Assembly: GCF_024519155.1 (NCBI RefSeq)
Contig: NZ_JANIFJ010000001.1
Location: 1 to 64,000, forward strand
DNA length: 64,000 nt
Source: Mangrovibrevibacter kandeliae
GTDB taxonomy: Bacteria; Pseudomonadota; Alphaproteobacteria; Rhizobiales; Rhizobiaceae
Direction of reading: 5' to 3'
Below, piece by piece: positions 53,258-64,000 of this stretch. The position numbers and the translations under genes are program-made. The notes under the pieces were generated by a model that saw nothing but the letters and a program-made list of their open reading frames with translations, ran no database searches and was not told where the DNA came from. The number at the start of each line of letters is the position of its first letter. The first letter of the stretch is position 1.

Positions 53258-56200
53258 TCAGACGGCGAGATGCGCCGGCCGGCGAAGGTCGAGCGTCAGC
53301 GGGAAGGACGGATCGGGGATCTCCCGCAACGGCTCGAAGCCGCCGGGCGTGTGACCGATGTCCTCGAAGCGCGCCAGCCGCCGGGCCTCCGCCTCGTAGG
53401 CGTTGACCGGGAAGGTGTCGTAGTTGCGCCCGCCCGGATGGGCGACGTGGTAGACGCAGCCGCCGAGCGAGCGCTTCGACCAGCGGTCGTAGATGTCGAA
53501 GGTCAGCGGCGCGTGCACCGGGATCGTCGGGTGCAGGCCCGTCGCCGGCTGCCAGGCCTTGAAGCGCACTCCGGCCACCGCGTTCGCCGCATCGAGGGCG
53601 GCCAGCGGCACGGGCCGCCCGTTGCACGTGACGATGTGGCGGGCAGGATCGTGATTGGTGAGCTTCACCTGCAGTCGCTCGACCGAGGAATCGACGAAGC
53701 GCACGGTGCCGCCGATCGCGCCGGTCTCGCCCATGACGTGCCAGGGCTCCAGCGCCTGGCGCAGCTCGAGCGCCACGCCCTCCCGTTCGATGCGGCCGCA
53801 GAAGGGGAAGCGGAACTCGGCCTGCGCCTCGAACCACTCCGGCCGCATCGGGTAGCCGGCCCGGCCGAGATCGGCGAGCACGTCGAGAAAGTCCTGCCAG
53901 AGGAAGGCCGGCAGCATGAAGCGGTCGTGCAGCGCGGTGCCCCAGCGGGCGAAGCGGCCATCCTCCGGGGTCTTCCAGAACTTGGCGATCAGCGCCCGGA
54001 TGAGCAGCTGCTGCGCGAGGCTCATGCGCGCGTCCGGCGGCATCTCGAAGCCGCGGAACTCGACGAGGCCGAGCCGTCCGGTCGGCCCGTCCGGCGAATA
54101 GAGCTTGTCGATGCAGATCTCGGAGCGGTGCGTGTTGCCGGTCACGTCCACGAGGAGGTTGCGGAACAGCCGGTCGGTCAGCCAGGGCGGCACGGTCGCG
54201 TTCGGCCCGGTGACCTGCGCCATCGCGATCTCCAGCTCGTAGAGCTGGTCGTGGCGCGCCTCGTCGACGCGCGGCGCCTGGCTCGTTGGGCCGATGAAGA
54301 GGCCGGAGAAGAGGTAGGACAGCGAGGGATGGCGCTGCCAGTGCAGCACCAGCGACTTCAACAGGTCGGGCCGGCGCAGGAAGGGCGAGTCGGTCGGCGT
54401 CGCGCCGCCGACGACCACGTGATTGCCGCCGCCGGTGCCGGCATGCTTGCCGTCGATCATGAACTTGTCGGTGCCGAGCCGCGACTGGCGTGCCGCCTCG
54501 TAGACCGCGGTGGTGATGGCGACGCTGTCGGGCCAGCTCGCCGACGGGTGGATGTTCACCTCGATGACGCCGGGATCGGGCGCGACGCGGATGACGTTGA
54601 GGCGCGGGTCGTGCGGTGGGCCGTACCCTTCGATCTGCACCGGCAGGCCCTCGGCGGCGGCGACCGCCTCCACCGCCGTCAGCAGATCGAGATAGGCCTC
54701 GGCGCTCTCGAGCGGCGGCATGAAGACGCAGAGCTTGCCGTCGCGCGGCTCGATCGACAGCGCGGTTCGCACGTGGCCTTCGATCTCGCCGGGCCCGGAT
54801 CCCGGCGTGCCGTAGGATTGGGTCTGGCCGGCAGCGTTCGACGGCCCGTCGCCCGCGCCCAGCGGCGGCTGCGACTGGCGCATGTCGCCCATGGATTGGG
54901 CCATGGCGTCGACGCCCTGGCTCTGCTGCATCTCCACCCGGCCCCAGAGTTGGCGGTTGACCGGCGGCAGCGGCGGGAAGCCCTGCGTCGGATCGGCCGG
55001 GTGGATGAAGGGATAGTCGGCCGCCGAAAGATGCGGGAGCGAGGCGAGGGGCAGGCGGTAGCCGAGGGAGGAGTCGCCGGGCACCAAGAAGAGGTGCTTG
55101 CGGCGGGTGCGCCAGCGCTCGGAAATCCACCGCGATCGCCCGTCGCGTGCCTGCCAGGCCTGCACCGGCAGGACATGGCCGGTCGGGGTGGAAAGGCCGC
55201 GGTTGAAGACCGTCGCAAGCCGGGCGCGCTCCTCGCGGTCCTCCAGCTTGGACTCGCTCGGATCGACGTTGACGGGCAGCTGCGCCTCGCGCGCCAGCCA
55301 GTAGGCGGCGTCCTCATAGGCCGGCAGGACGTTGTCGACCGGCAGGCTCAGCACCTCTGCCAGCCGCCGGGTGAAGCGCTCGGACTGGGCCGGCCCGACC
55401 GGCTCGTCCGCCGTCTCGCGCGCCACCAGCTCGGCGTTCTGCCAGACCGGGACGCCGTCCTTGCGCCAGAACAGCGAGAAGGTCCAGCGCGGTAGCGTCT
55501 CGCCGGGATACCACTTGCCCTGGCCGTAGTGCAGGAAGCCGCCCGGGGCGAAGCGCTCGCGCAGCCGGCGGATCAGGTCGTCGGCGAGCGCCCGCTTCTG
55601 CGGGCCGGTGGCCGAGGCGTTCCACTCCTCCGACTGGAAGTCGTCGATCGACACGAAGGTCGGCTCGCCGCCCATCGTCAGACGCACGTCCATCGCCTGC
55701 AGGTCGGCGTCGACCGCGGCGCCGAGGGTGTCGAGCGCCGTCCAGCTCTCCTCGGAGAACGGGTAGGAGACGCGCGGGCGCTCGGCGATGCGCTGCACCG
55801 TCATGTCGAAGGCGAACTCGACTTCCGCGTAGTCGACTCCGCCCGAGATCGGCGCCGCCGAGCGGTAGTGCGGCGTCGCGGCGAGCGGCACGTGACTCTC
55901 GCCGGTGAGGAGGCCAGAGGTCGGGTCGAGGCCGACCCAGCCGGCACCCGGCAGGTAGACTTCGGCCCAGGCGTGCAGGTCGGTGAAGTCGTGGTCGGTG
56001 CCCTTCGGCCCGTCCAGCGCGACGATGTCCGGCTTCAGCTGGATCAGGTAGCCGGAGACGAAGCGGGCGGCAAAGCCGAGATGGCGCAGGATCTGGACCA
56101 GCAGCCAGGAGGAGTCGCGGCAGGAGCCGGATCCCTTCTTCAGCGTCTCCTCCGGCGCCTGCACGCCGGGCTCCATGCGGATCAGGTAGTCGACGTGGCT

Positions 56201-56659
56201 CGACAGGGTCTGGTTCAGGCCGACCAGGAAGTCGACCGTGCGCGTCTGGCTGCGGTCGAGCTCATGCAGGAAGCGCTGCAGCAGCGGCCCGGCCGGCTCC
56301 GGCGCGAGATAGGCCTTGAGATCGCTGGCGAGGTCCTCGGCATAGGTGAAGGGCCAGGTTTCGGCCGCCTCCTCGACGAAGAAGTCGAAGGGGTTGTAGA
56401 CCGTCATGTCGGCGAGAAGATCGACCTCGATGCGGAACTCGCGGGTCTTCTCCGGGAAGACGAGACGGGCGAGGTAGTTGCCGAAGGGGTCCTGCTGCCA
56501 ATTGATGAAGTGGGTCTCGGGCGTGATCTTCAGCGAATAGGACGGCACGCGGGTGCGCGAATGCGGCGCCGGCCGCAGGCGGATCAGCTGCGGCCCCAGC
56601 GTGACCGGCCGGTCGTAGGTGTAGTGCGTGACGTGGTTCAGGGCGGCGAGGATCGACAT
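53258..56659 (-). CDS. DUF2126 / transglutaminase large protein
   Basis: 1133 residues. Residues about 1-300 are a Bact_transglu_N plus transglutaminase core: [28 protein letters not shown] at the start, Cys in [16 protein letters not shown], His in [13 protein letters not shown] and Asp in [11 protein letters not shown]. From about residue 310 onward it is DUF2126 ([65 protein letters not shown]). [11 protein letters not shown] and EFRGFEMPP resemble active-site parts of amidoligases of the glutamine-synthetase fold. The ATG at 56659 fits the domain start. It heads an operon with the ATP-grasp/alpha-E gene and may build or attach a peptide; substrate unknown. Confidence 0.92.
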   Translation of the reverse strand: MSILAALNHVTHYTYDRPVTLGPQLIRLRPAPHSRTRVPSYSLKITPETHFINWQQDPFGNYLARLVFPEKTREFRIEVDLLADMTVYNPFDFFVEEAAETWPFTYAEDLASDLKAYLAPEPAGPLLQRFLHELDRSQTRTVDFLVGLNQTLSSHVDYLIRMEPGVQAPEETLKKGSGSCRDSSWLLVQILRHLGFAARFVSGYLIQLKPDIVALDGPKGTDHDFTDLHAWAEVYLPGAGWVGLDPTSGLLTGESHVPLAATPHYRSAAPISGGVDYAEVEFAFDMTVQRIAERPRVSYPFSEESWTALDTLGAAVDADLQAMDVRLTMGGEPTFVSIDDFQSEEWNASATGPQKRALADDLIRRLRERFAPGGFLHYGQGKWYPGETLPRWTFSLFWRKDGVPVWQNAELVARETADEPVGPAQSERFTRRLAEVLSLPVDNVLPAYEDAAYWLAREAQLPVNVDPSESKLEDREERARLATVFNRGLSTPTGHVLPVQAWQARDGRSRWISERWRTRRKHLFLVPGDSSLGYRLPLASLPHLSAADYPFIHPADPTQGFPPLPPVNRQLWGRVEMQQSQGVDAMAQSMGDMRQSQPPLGAGDGPSNAAGQTQSYGTPGSGPGEIEGHVRTALSIEPRDGKLCVFMPPLESAEAYLDLLTAVEAVAAAEGLPVQIEGYGPPHDPRLNVIRVAPDPGVIEVNIHPSASWPDSVAITTAVYEAARQSRLGTDKFMIDGKHAGTGGGNHVVVGGATPTDSPFLRRPDLLKSLVLHWQRHPSLSYLFSGLFIGPTSQAPRVDEARHDQLYELEIAMAQVTGPNATVPPWLTDRLFRNLLVDVTGNTHRSEICIDKLYSPDGPTGRLGLVEFRGFEMPPDARMSLAQQLLIRALIAKFWKTPEDGRFARWGTALHDRFMLPAFLWQDFLDVLADLGRAGYPMRPEWFEAQAEFRFPFCGRIEREGVALELRQALEPWHVMGETGAIGGTVRFVDSSVERLQVKLTNHDPARHIVTCNGRPVPLAALDAANAVAGVRFKAWQPATGLHPTIPVHAPLTFDIYDRWSKRSLGGCVYHVAHPGGRNYDTFPVNAYEAEARRLARFEDIGHTPGGFEPLREIPDPSFPLTLDLRRPAHLAV

Positions 56660-56814
56660 CGGGTCTCGTGGCGGGAGCGCGGGATCTTCGCCGACCATAC
56701 CGTATGCTTGCGGTGCGGCAAGCGCGAGACGGGCCCAGCCCGCGGACGATCACGCTTCCTGAAGCGGAGGCGCATGACGTCTGGAGCCCATGCGGGCAGA
56801 CCGCGCGTCATTCC

Positions 56815-57115
56815 TCAACCGTCAGGAAGCGGTTTCCGTGCGGTGTGTCGGAAGCGGAGGATGACGATCTCCGTCGCGGCAACACGGTAGAACACGACGT
56901 AAGGGTAGGGCGAAAGTACGAGACGCCGTACGCCAGGGCGACTGGTCGCCAGGGCGACTGGTCGCCTGGGCGACCAGCGGATGATCCAGCACCACAGCAA
57001 GCGCTGAGGCGATGCGCCTGGCAAGACCCGCCGCCCCTTGTGGAGAACGCTTGGAAATGAAGGACAGCGCCTGCTCGATCTGGCGGAGAGCCGTGCGGGT
57101 GTAGCGAAGTCTCAA
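56815..57115 (-). pseudogene. ParE/RelE-type toxin gene, frameshifted by a 16-bp tandem duplication
   Basis: A TTG at 57115, overlapping the antitoxin stop (TTGA), begins LRYTRTALRQIEQALSFISKRSPQG, then RIASALAVVLDHPLV, the ParE N-terminal half. The C-terminal half, GVRRLVLSPYPYVVFYRV, then EIVILRFRHTARKP, is in another frame, from about 56929 to 56815. A 16-base unit is tandemly duplicated at 56934-56965; removing one copy joins the two frames exactly and gives a 94-residue protein of normal ParE length. As it stands, the first frame reads on to 56822 with an unrelated Arg/Pro-rich tail (97 residues). The toxin is therefore probably inactive, while the antitoxin is intact. Confidence 0.85.
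56931..56965. repeat. 16-bp perfect tandem duplication inside the toxin gene
   Basis: The unit cagggcgactggtcgc occurs twice in tandem (56934-56949 and 56950-56965), with three further identical bases on the left, so the identity spans 19 bases at period 16. A partly related ctgggcgacc follows. The exact identity suggests a recent slippage event that could also revert. Confidence 0.92.
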
Positions 57116-57339
57116 GTCGCGAATTTGGAGAAAACTGCAGCGACCTCCCTGTCACTCGCAAACTCCCCGCGCGCAACCTCTGTGTCCGCTTCCGCAAGAT
57201 CGGCCAGCTCGTCCGCCGTTAGCTCGTAGGCCTGATCGTCGGCTCCGGCGAGACGCAACAGGACACGGGCATACTCGTCCTGTCGTTCCGCAGGCAGGAC
57301 GCGAAGGCGATCGATCGCTTGGCGAAGAAGTTCGGTCAT
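57112..57339 (-). CDS. ParD-like antitoxin
   Basis: 75 residues, acidic at the C-terminus. It begins MTELLRQAIDRLRVLPAERQDEYARVLLRL and continues YELTADELADLAEADTEVARGEF, the ADELADLxEAxxEVxRGEFA theme of antitoxins paired with ParE/RelE toxins in alphaproteobacteria. The gene overlaps the downstream toxin start by four bases. The antitoxin should neutralise ParE and repress the pair; here its partner is frameshifted. Confidence 0.82.
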   Translation of the reverse strand: MTELLRQAIDRLRVLPAERQDEYARVLLRLAGADDQAYELTADELADLAEADTEVARGEFASDREVAAVFSKFAT

Positions 57340-57543
57340 GGCCGCATTATGCGATGTTTTGCGGCGCGCTTGAAGCGGATAAGAGGCTGGACGCGGCTGA
57401 CGCGCCAACGGGGCGCAGCAGTCTTCAGCCGACACACGATCGGCAAGCTTCGTCTTTCTTCGCAACCGCAGGAACCCGCGACCAGTGCGCGCATTCCTGC
57501 GGCGCATGCGACCGGCATGCCGCGCACACCCCGGACTTTCCCG

Positions 57544-58704
57544 ATGAAGCTGTTCTCCTGCCCGTTCTGCGATCAGGTCGCGTTCTTCGCCAATGTCGTC
57601 TGCGAACGCTGCGGCCACGCGCTCGGCTTCGAGCCGCAGGACCTCGCCATGCTCGCGCTCGAGCCGGAGGGCGGGATCTGGACGGAGGCCGGCAAGGGCG
57701 CCAGCGAACGCCGCTGGCGCTACTGCGAGAACTTCACGCACGGTGTCTGCAACTGGCTGGTGCCGGCCGAGGGTACGGACGCGCTCTGCCTCGCCTGCCG
57801 CCACAATCTCGTCATCCCGAACCTGTCGGACGCCAACAACGTCCTGCTATGGGGGAAGATGGAGGCGGCCAAGCACCGTCTGTTCTACACGCTCCTGCGC
57901 CTGAAGCTGCCGCTCGTCACGCGCGACGAGCATCCCGAGGGCCTGGGCTTCGAGTTCCTTTCGGACGAGGGCGGCGAGGCTGTGATGACCGGCCACGACA
58001 ACGGGTTGATCACCATTGCCCTTGCCGAGGCCGATGATGCCGAACGCGAGAAACGCCGTGCAGCGATGGGCGAACCGTACCGCACGCTGCTCGGCCATTT
58101 CCGCCACGAGATCGGCCACTGGTACTGGGACCGGCTGGTGCGCGACGGTGGTGCGCTTGCCGAATGCCGTGCCATGTTCGGCAACGACGAAGAGGATTAC
58201 GGCGAGGCCTTGCAGCGTCACTACGCCAACGGGCCGAAGCCGAACTGGCAGGACGAGTACGTCTCCTCCTATGCCGGCGCCCACGCCTGGGAAGACTTCG
58301 CCGAGACCTGGGCGCATTACCTGCACATCGTCGAGACGATGAACACCGGCCACAGCTGGGGCGTCACCGTCAGCCCGCGCATTCCCGAAAACGATCTCCT
58401 GCGCACCCGGCTCGACTTCGACGTGTTCGATCCGCAGGTCTCGATCACGCAGATCACCGATGCCTGGCTGCCGCTGGCGATGGCGCTGAACTCCTTCAAC
58501 CGGGCGATGGGCCAGCAGGATCTCTATCCCTTCGTGCTCGGCCCGAAAGTGATCGAGAAGCTCGGCTTCATCCACGACCTCGTCCATGGCCGGGTGGGGC
58601 ATGCCCTCGGCGCGGGCACCGAGGTGCTCGTCACCGGCCAACGGGGCCCGGCAGCGATCCAGCGCGAGCGCCGTCGCTCGCTCTGGCCGTTCGGCGGCAA
58701 CTGA
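57544..58704 (+). CDS. Zinc-ribbon zinc metallopeptidase-like protein (COG4307/DUF2248 type)
   Basis: 386 residues. N-terminal zinc ribbon: CPFCDQ and CERCGH; a second Cys set (YCENFTHGVCNW, then CLACRHN). The catalytic motif is RHEIGHWYWDRL (HExxH), with a downstream DFAETWAHYLHIVE segment providing a candidate third ligand Glu. The family is annotated as putative zinc-binding metallopeptidase and is cytoplasmic. The ATG at 57544 is chosen because the zinc ribbon starts directly; an earlier in-frame ATG (57517) would add nine residues. It is divergent from the toxin-antitoxin pair, with 204 bases between. Substrate unknown. Confidence 0.9.
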   Translation: MKLFSCPFCDQVAFFANVVCERCGHALGFEPQDLAMLALEPEGGIWTEAGKGASERRWRYCENFTHGVCNWLVPAEGTDALCLACRHNLVIPNLSDANNVLLWGKMEAAKHRLFYTLLRLKLPLVTRDEHPEGLGFEFLSDEGGEAVMTGHDNGLITIALAEADDAEREKRRAAMGEPYRTLLGHFRHEIGHWYWDRLVRDGGALAECRAMFGNDEEDYGEALQRHYANGPKPNWQDEYVSSYAGAHAWEDFAETWAHYLHIVETMNTGHSWGVTVSPRIPENDLLRTRLDFDVFDPQVSITQITDAWLPLAMALNSFNRAMGQQDLYPFVLGPKVIEKLGFIHDLVHGRVGHALGAGTEVLVTGQRGPAAIQRERRRSLWPFGGN

Positions 58705-58922
58705 TCCGCCGACAGAAAAGACGATGCGCCCCACTGGAAAGCTGCAGCGCGCGCTCTGATTAGTGACGATACGGCCCGCGAGTATGGCGGCGGAGCGGCA
58801 TCGGGGCATGTGTGGGGCAAGCGCACATGCGATACCCGACCGCGACGTCGCCCGCGGACAATGTGGGGCGGCGCCGGTTGCCCGCGAATCTCAGAAGGGG
58901 CGCCGGACGGCGCCGGGACGCA

Positions 58923-60795
<1,873 letters not shown>

Positions 60796-60803
<8 letters not shown>

Positions 60804-62664
60804 CGCGCTCGACCGGCTCGCCGAGAGCCACGGCATCCAGCTCGCCTACATCTCCGAACTCGGCGAGCGGCACATCATCGACGACACCGCCAAGACCGCG
60901 CTGCTGCGCGTGCTCGGCGTCGATCCGGAGCAGGGGCCGGCCGGCAGCTTCGACGAGGCGGCGGATGCCCCGTCGCAGAGCTGTTATCTCCCCAAGTTTC
61001 CCGAGGCGGGTGCCTGGGGCATCGCCTGCCAGCTCTATAGCCTGCGCTCGGGGCGCAGCCTCGGGATCGGCGATTTCGAGGATCTCGCGCGGCTCGCCGA
61101 AATCGGCGGCCCGGAGGGCGCAAGCTTCGTCGGCGTGAACCCGCTCCACGCGCTGTTCCTCAGCGATCCCGGCCGGTTCAGCCCCTATGCACCCTCGAGC
61201 CGGCGCTTTCTCAACCCGTTCTACATCGCGATCGACCAGCTCGACGGTGGCCCGGAGGCGATCGAGGCGCTGCGCCGGAGCGAGCCGGAGCGGTTCGAGG
61301 ACCTGGACGGTGAACTCGTCGACTACCCGAAGATGGGCGCGCTGAAGACCGCGCTGCTCCAAGCGATCTTCCGGCAGCGCTTCGAGGCGATCCGGCAGGA
61401 CGAGGGGTTCGTCGCGTTCTGTGCCGGTGGCGACGAGGGCCTGCGCGACTTCGCGCTGTTCGAGGCGCTGTCGGCCGACATGATGACCCGCGAAGGCCAC
61501 TACAGCGGCTGGCACACCTGGCCGGACGAGTTCAAGGACCGCGGCGGCGACGCCGTCCGTGCCTTCGCCGCCGAGAACGAGGAGGCGATCCTCTTCCACA
61601 GCTGGCTGCAGTACCAGGCCGAGGAGCAGCTGGCGGCGGCGCAGGCGCGCGCGGTTGCTGCCGGCATGTCGATCGGCCTCTATCTCGACTTCGCCGTCGG
61701 TGTCTCTCCCGACGGCGCCGACACCTGGGCGGCGCCGGAGCTCACCATCCGCGATGCGCGGATCGGCTCGCCGCCCGACATGTTCAACTCCTCCGGCCAG
61801 GACTGGGGCATCGCGCCGCTCTCGCCGAAGGGGCTCGCCGAACACGGTTTCGCGCCGCTTCGCGAAGCGGTGGAGGCGCTGATGCGCAACGCCGGCGCGG
61901 TGCGCATCGATCATGCCATGGGCCTGGCGCGGCTCTGGTGGATCCCGACCGGGGTCGACGCCCATGGCGGCGGCTATGTCCGCTTCCCCCTCGGCCGGAC
62001 CGTGGACGTCGTCGCCGAAACGTCGCAGGCGAACCAGTGCATCGTCATCGGCGAGGACCTCGGAACGGTGCCGCCCGGCTTCCGCCACACGATGGGGGAG
62101 GCGAAGATCCTGTCCTACCGGCTGCTCTATTTCGAGCGGCACGGCGAGACGGGCTTCCTGATGCCGGAGGCCTATCCGGAGATCGCGCTCGCCTGCATCT
62201 CCACCCACGACCTGCCGACGCTGCGCGGCTGGTGGAAGGGAACCGACATGCAACTGCGCGCCGACACCGGACGGCAGGATGCGGAGGCGACGGAGCGCAC
62301 CTGGGACGAGCGTCGGCGCGACCGGCGGGCCCTGGTCCTGGCGCTGAAGGAGGCGGGGCTGCTGCCCGAGGCGTTCGACCGGATCGCCAGCGGCGAGGAC
62401 TCGATGCCGCCTGAGGTTCCGACGTCGATGGTCGATGCCATCCATCGCTTCATCGCCCGCACCCGCAGCCGGCTGGTCGCCGTGCAGCTCGACGACATGA
62501 TCGGCGCCGAACGGCAGCCGAACCTGCCGGGCACCACCGACGAGTATCCGAACTGGCGCATCCGCTCGATCGTGCCGCTCGAGGCGCTGCCCACCCACGA
62601 GCGGTTCCGCAGCCTTGCCGCGGCGATGCGGCAGGAACGACCGAACGCGGACGGGAACGCCTAA
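60796..62664 (+). CDS. malQ: 4-alpha-glucanotransferase
   Basis: 622 residues, GH77. Diagnostic segments include GAWGIACQLYSLRSGRSLGIGDFEDL, VGVNPLHALF, the nucleophile region AVRIDHAMGLARLWWIP, IGEDLGTVPPGF (acid Glu) and STHDLPTLRGWW (third Asp). The N-terminal ~75 residues are a helical extension usual in long bacterial MalQ. The enzyme moves glucan chains between malto-oligosaccharides, feeding TreY with suitable lengths. Start overlaps treZ; treY follows after 178 bases. Confidence 0.95.
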
Positions 62665-62842
62665 AGGACGTCGATCATGGTCGAAGTCGAAAGGCCGGGC
62701 GCAGGGAGCACGATCGCAGCCGATCGGGTGCATCGGCAGGCCGCCCGCTCAGGCCACGCGCTCGTCCGTCTCGTCTCGTCTTGCCAGAACCAAGCCCGCC
62801 ACGCGCCATCTCGGCGCCTCTCATGAGTGCACCCTTCAAATC

Positions 62843-64000
62843 ATGAACCACCCGCTCGTTGCGACCTATCGGCTCCAGTTCCGCTCCGGAACCGATTTCG
62901 GCAGTGCCACCCATCTCGCGCCCTATCTGAAGCGCCTCGGGGTGAGCCACCTTTATGCGTCGCCGATCTTCGCGGCGGCGCCGGGCTCGACCCACGGCTA
63001 CGACGTCGTCGACTACAACCGCTTCGAGGACGAACTCGGCGGCGAGTCCGGCTTCCTGAAGATGAGCGACGCGCTGATCGAGAACGGCGTCGGGCTGATC
63101 CTCGACTTCGTGCCGAACCACATGGGCGTCAGCTCGGAGAACGCCTGGTGGGAGGACGTGCTCGCGTGGGGCGCCGACTCGCGCTACCGCGACGTCTTCG
63201 ACATGTCGTGGATGGCCGAGAAGATCCTCGTCCCCGTCCTCGGCAAGCCGTACGGCGACGCGCTGCGCGACGGCGACCTGTCGGTGATTCTCGACGAGGC
63301 GCGCGGCACGTTGCGCTTCGATGCGGCCGGATACCAGCTGCCGCTGGATCCGCGCACGCTCGGCCACGTCTTCGGCTACCTCGATCACGAGGAGCGCGAC
63401 CGGCTGCTGCGCCGCCTCGCCGTGGCGACGCCGTGGGACCAGCAGGAGCTGACAGAGCGCCTCGCCGAGCACATGGAGGATGAGAGCTTCCGCAGCGCGC
63501 TGAAGGCGGGTGTCGAGGCGATCAACCGCGATCACAATGCACTGCACCTCCTGCACGAGGCCCAGCACTGGCGGCTCGCCTGGTGGCGGACGGCACGCGA
63601 AAAGCTGACCTATCGCCGCTTCTTCGAGATCACCGACCTCATTGGGGTGCGCCAGGAGCGGCGGCGCGTATTCCAGGACTCACACCGCACGGTCATCCGC
63701 CTTGCGCGCGAGCGCCGCCTGGACGGGATCCGCATCGACCACGTCGACGGGCTCGGCGACCCGCGCGCCTATCTCGGCGACCTCAAGCAGGCCTTCCATG
63801 GAGTCCGGCGCAACCTGTCGATCCATGTGGAGAAGATCCTGACCGGGCCGGAGCGGCTCCGCCGGCGCTGGGACATCGAGGGCACGACCGGCTACGAGTT
63901 CATCACCGCGCTCGCCGGCCTTTACGTCGACGCCTCCAGGGAAGGGGCGATGACGCGCGCCTACACCGGCTTCATCGGCGAGGAGGAGAACCTCCGGGCG
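62843..64000 (+). CDS. treY: Malto-oligosyltrehalose synthase, N-terminal part (truncated by window end)
   Basis: 386 codons are visible, open to the last base. YRLQFRSGTDFGSATHLAPYLKRLGVSHLYASPIF and GSTHGYDVVDYNRF are the TreY opening; LILDFVPNHMGV is region I and GIRIDHVDGLGDPRAYL carries the catalytic Asp. The later GTTGYEF is also conserved. TreY rearranges the reducing-end alpha-1,4 bond of maltodextrin to alpha,alpha-1,1, giving the substrate of TreZ. Gap from malQ is 178 bases with no obvious gene. Confidence 0.95.
   Translation, partial: MNHPLVATYRLQFRSGTDFGSATHLAPYLKRLGVSHLYASPIFAAAPGSTHGYDVVDYNRFEDELGGESGFLKMSDALIENGVGLILDFVPNHMGVSSENAWWEDVLAWGADSRYRDVFDMSWMAEKILVPVLGKPYGDALRDGDLSVILDEARGTLRFDAAGYQLPLDPRTLGHVFGYLDHEERDRLLRRLAVATPWDQQELTERLAEHMEDESFRSALKAGVEAINRDHNALHLLHEAQHWRLAWWRTAREKLTYRRFFEITDLIGVRQERRRVFQDSHRTVIRLARERRLDGIRIDHVDGLGDPRAYLGDLKQAFHGVRRNLSIHVEKILTGPERLRRRWDIEGTTGYEFITALAGLYVDASREGAMTRAYTGFIGEEENLRA

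Noticed and set aside
51028-53406. 792-codon rightward open frame antisense to the ATP-grasp gene
   Set aside because: Shadow composition, no motifs; the opposite strand has intact ATP-grasp and alpha-E domains.
53237-55495. 752-codon rightward open frame antisense to DUF2126
   Set aside because: Shadow frame without motifs.

Overview
The window is GC-rich bacterial chromosome with dense, mostly operonic genes. It looks like an alphaproteobacterium of the Hyphomicrobiales (Rhizobiales). The support is an arsR-aqpS-arsC-arsH arsenic operon, a membrane-bound ferritin/VIT fusion (mbfA) behind an Irr-type ICE palindrome, two tandem RirA-like boxes (TGA-N9-TCA) ahead of an iron-siderophore operon, rhizobial-type Fpr, and the infA-maf-yacG and infC-rpmI-rplT blocks. 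I see no tRNA, rRNA, IS element, prophage or CRISPR array. I do not name a genus.

Layout. 1-3.9 kb: C-terminus of a two-partner-secretion exoprotein, its outer-membrane transporter and a SapC-family protein. 4.2-7.3 kb: M20 peptidase, ferredoxin-NADP reductase, nicotinamidase. 7.35-13.3 kb: iron-responsive TonB receptor plus complete siderophore ABC importer, every junction overlapping. 13.4-15.9 kb: GT87 and GT2-GtrA envelope glycosyltransferases. 15.9-21.5 kb: GntR regulator divergent from an M20 amidohydrolase and polar amino-acid ABC importer, closed by a strong terminator. 21.6-26.2 kb: three-subunit PaoABC-like molybdenum aldehyde oxidoreductase divergent from a TetR regulator. 26.4-32.7 kb: a three-gene tadG/tadE/tadF-like pseudopilin cluster next to a 1113-residue flagellin-like protein. 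32.7-36.2 kb: arsenic operon. 36.3-43.5 kb: translation genes (rplT, rpmI, infC, infA), mbfA, maf, yacG, murA and two small enzymes. 43.7-47.9 kb: pheT and pheS, divergent instead of co-transcribed. 47.9-56.7 kb: transglutaminase / circularly permuted ATP-grasp-alpha-E / DUF2126 genes, interrupted by a yeiH-lysR pair. 56.8-57.3 kb: a ParD/ParE-like toxin-antitoxin pair whose toxin is frameshifted by a 16-bp tandem duplication. 57.5-64 kb: zinc-ribbon metallopeptidase and a treZ-malQ-treY trehalose/alpha-glucan operon that runs off the window.

The observations most worth following are: the giant flagellin-like protein (29385-32726), with terminal flagellin helices and four ~110-residue internal repeats, next to Tad rather than flagellar genes; the exact 16-bp duplication that breaks a ParE-type toxin and whose removal restores the frame; the split pheS/pheT; the DUF2126/ATP-grasp/transglutaminase neighbourhood; and the RirA, Irr and ArsR operator candidates.
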